Below, in pieces: positions 5,486 through 5,545 of a stretch of DNA of 5,545 nt. The stretch's first letter is position 1. The number at the start of each line of letters is the position of its first letter. Both the position numbers and the translations under genes were made by a program. The stretch comes from Rhodobacterales bacterium UBA3077 (GTDB lineage Bacteria; Pseudomonadota; Alphaproteobacteria; Rhodobacterales; Rhodobacteraceae), in NCBI GenBank assembly GCA_002366685.1, contig DFBP01000211.1, positions 1 to 5,545 of the forward strand. The letters are read 5' to 3'. The notes beneath the pieces were generated by a model. The model was not told where the DNA came from. It was given only the letters and a program-made list of their open reading frames with translations, and made no database searches.

Positions 5486-5545
5486 GGCACCCTTTGCCCT
5501 GACCCACCGGCAAAGCAACACCGAGCGGGTTTATTGCCTGAACGA
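5412..5545 (+). CDS. imuB: ImuB, inactive Y-family polymerase-like protein, N-terminal part
   Basis: ImuB is a DNA polymerase IV-like protein without catalytic residues that links ImuA and DnaE2 to the beta clamp. Only the first 44 codons are present before the window ends. They read MSRRVVSLWFPRLPSERVLR followed by a segment containing APFAL, the usual opening of ImuB proteins. Aligned by eye to DinB (VDMDCFF), the first metal-binding aspartate is replaced by tryptophan in SLWFP, as expected for a non-catalytic ImuB. The ATG at 5412 lies inside imuA, giving a 74-nt overlap in the +1 frame. No strong ribosome binding site is seen; GGG directly before the ATG and GTGGG further up are weak. Translation is probably coupled to imuA. 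A nearby GTG at 5424 is a less likely start. Confidence 0.85.
   Translation, partial: MSRRVVSLWFPRLPSERVLRARPIEAPFALTHRQSNTERVYCLN

Overview
The window reads as a chromosomal segment of a moderately GC-rich alphaproteobacterium. The DnaE1 sequence, the short ImuA/ImuB pair and the compact modABC operon all resemble alphaproteobacterial versions, with a Rhodobacterales-like flavour; no rRNA or phylogenetic marker search was possible, so the lineage is an inference.

Layout from left to right: (1) 1-2010, plus strand: the C-terminal 669 codons of the replicative DNA polymerase III alpha subunit (dnaE), cut by the window's left edge. (2) 2011-2142: a convergent intergenic gap with a probable rho-independent terminator, a 50-nt imperfect palindrome and one copy of a short GC-rich dispersed motif. 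(3) 2143-4649, minus strand: a tightly packed molybdate ABC importer operon transcribed modA-modB-modC, with a 4-nt ATGA overlap between modA and modB and 3 nt between modB and modC. (4) 4650-4903: the divergent control region between modA and imuA. It holds the modA ribosome binding site, a weak modA promoter candidate, an inverted-repeat element built from the dispersed motif seen near dnaE, and a strong sigma70-type promoter for imuA with a GAAC-N4-GTTC dyad on its -35 box. (5) 4904-5485, plus strand: a short ImuA protein. (6) 5412-5545, plus strand: the start of imuB, overlapping the end of imuA by 74 nt and cut by the right edge.

Two functional themes sit together. DnaE1 is the accurate chromosomal replicase, while ImuA and ImuB are accessory parts of the SOS-induced translesion 'mutasome' that normally works with a second alpha subunit, DnaE2/ImuC; dnaE2 would be expected just beyond the right edge. 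Between them, the mod operon supplies molybdate for molybdenum-cofactor enzymes and has no obvious functional link to replication.

I found no wholly new system. The most interesting signals are in the imuA control region: the predicted transcription start falls exactly on the A of the imuA ATG, implying a leaderless mRNA, and the possible LexA site has a geometry different from the usual alphaproteobacterial SOS box. The dual-coding imuA/imuB overlap and the repeat element in the divergent promoter region are also worth a look.
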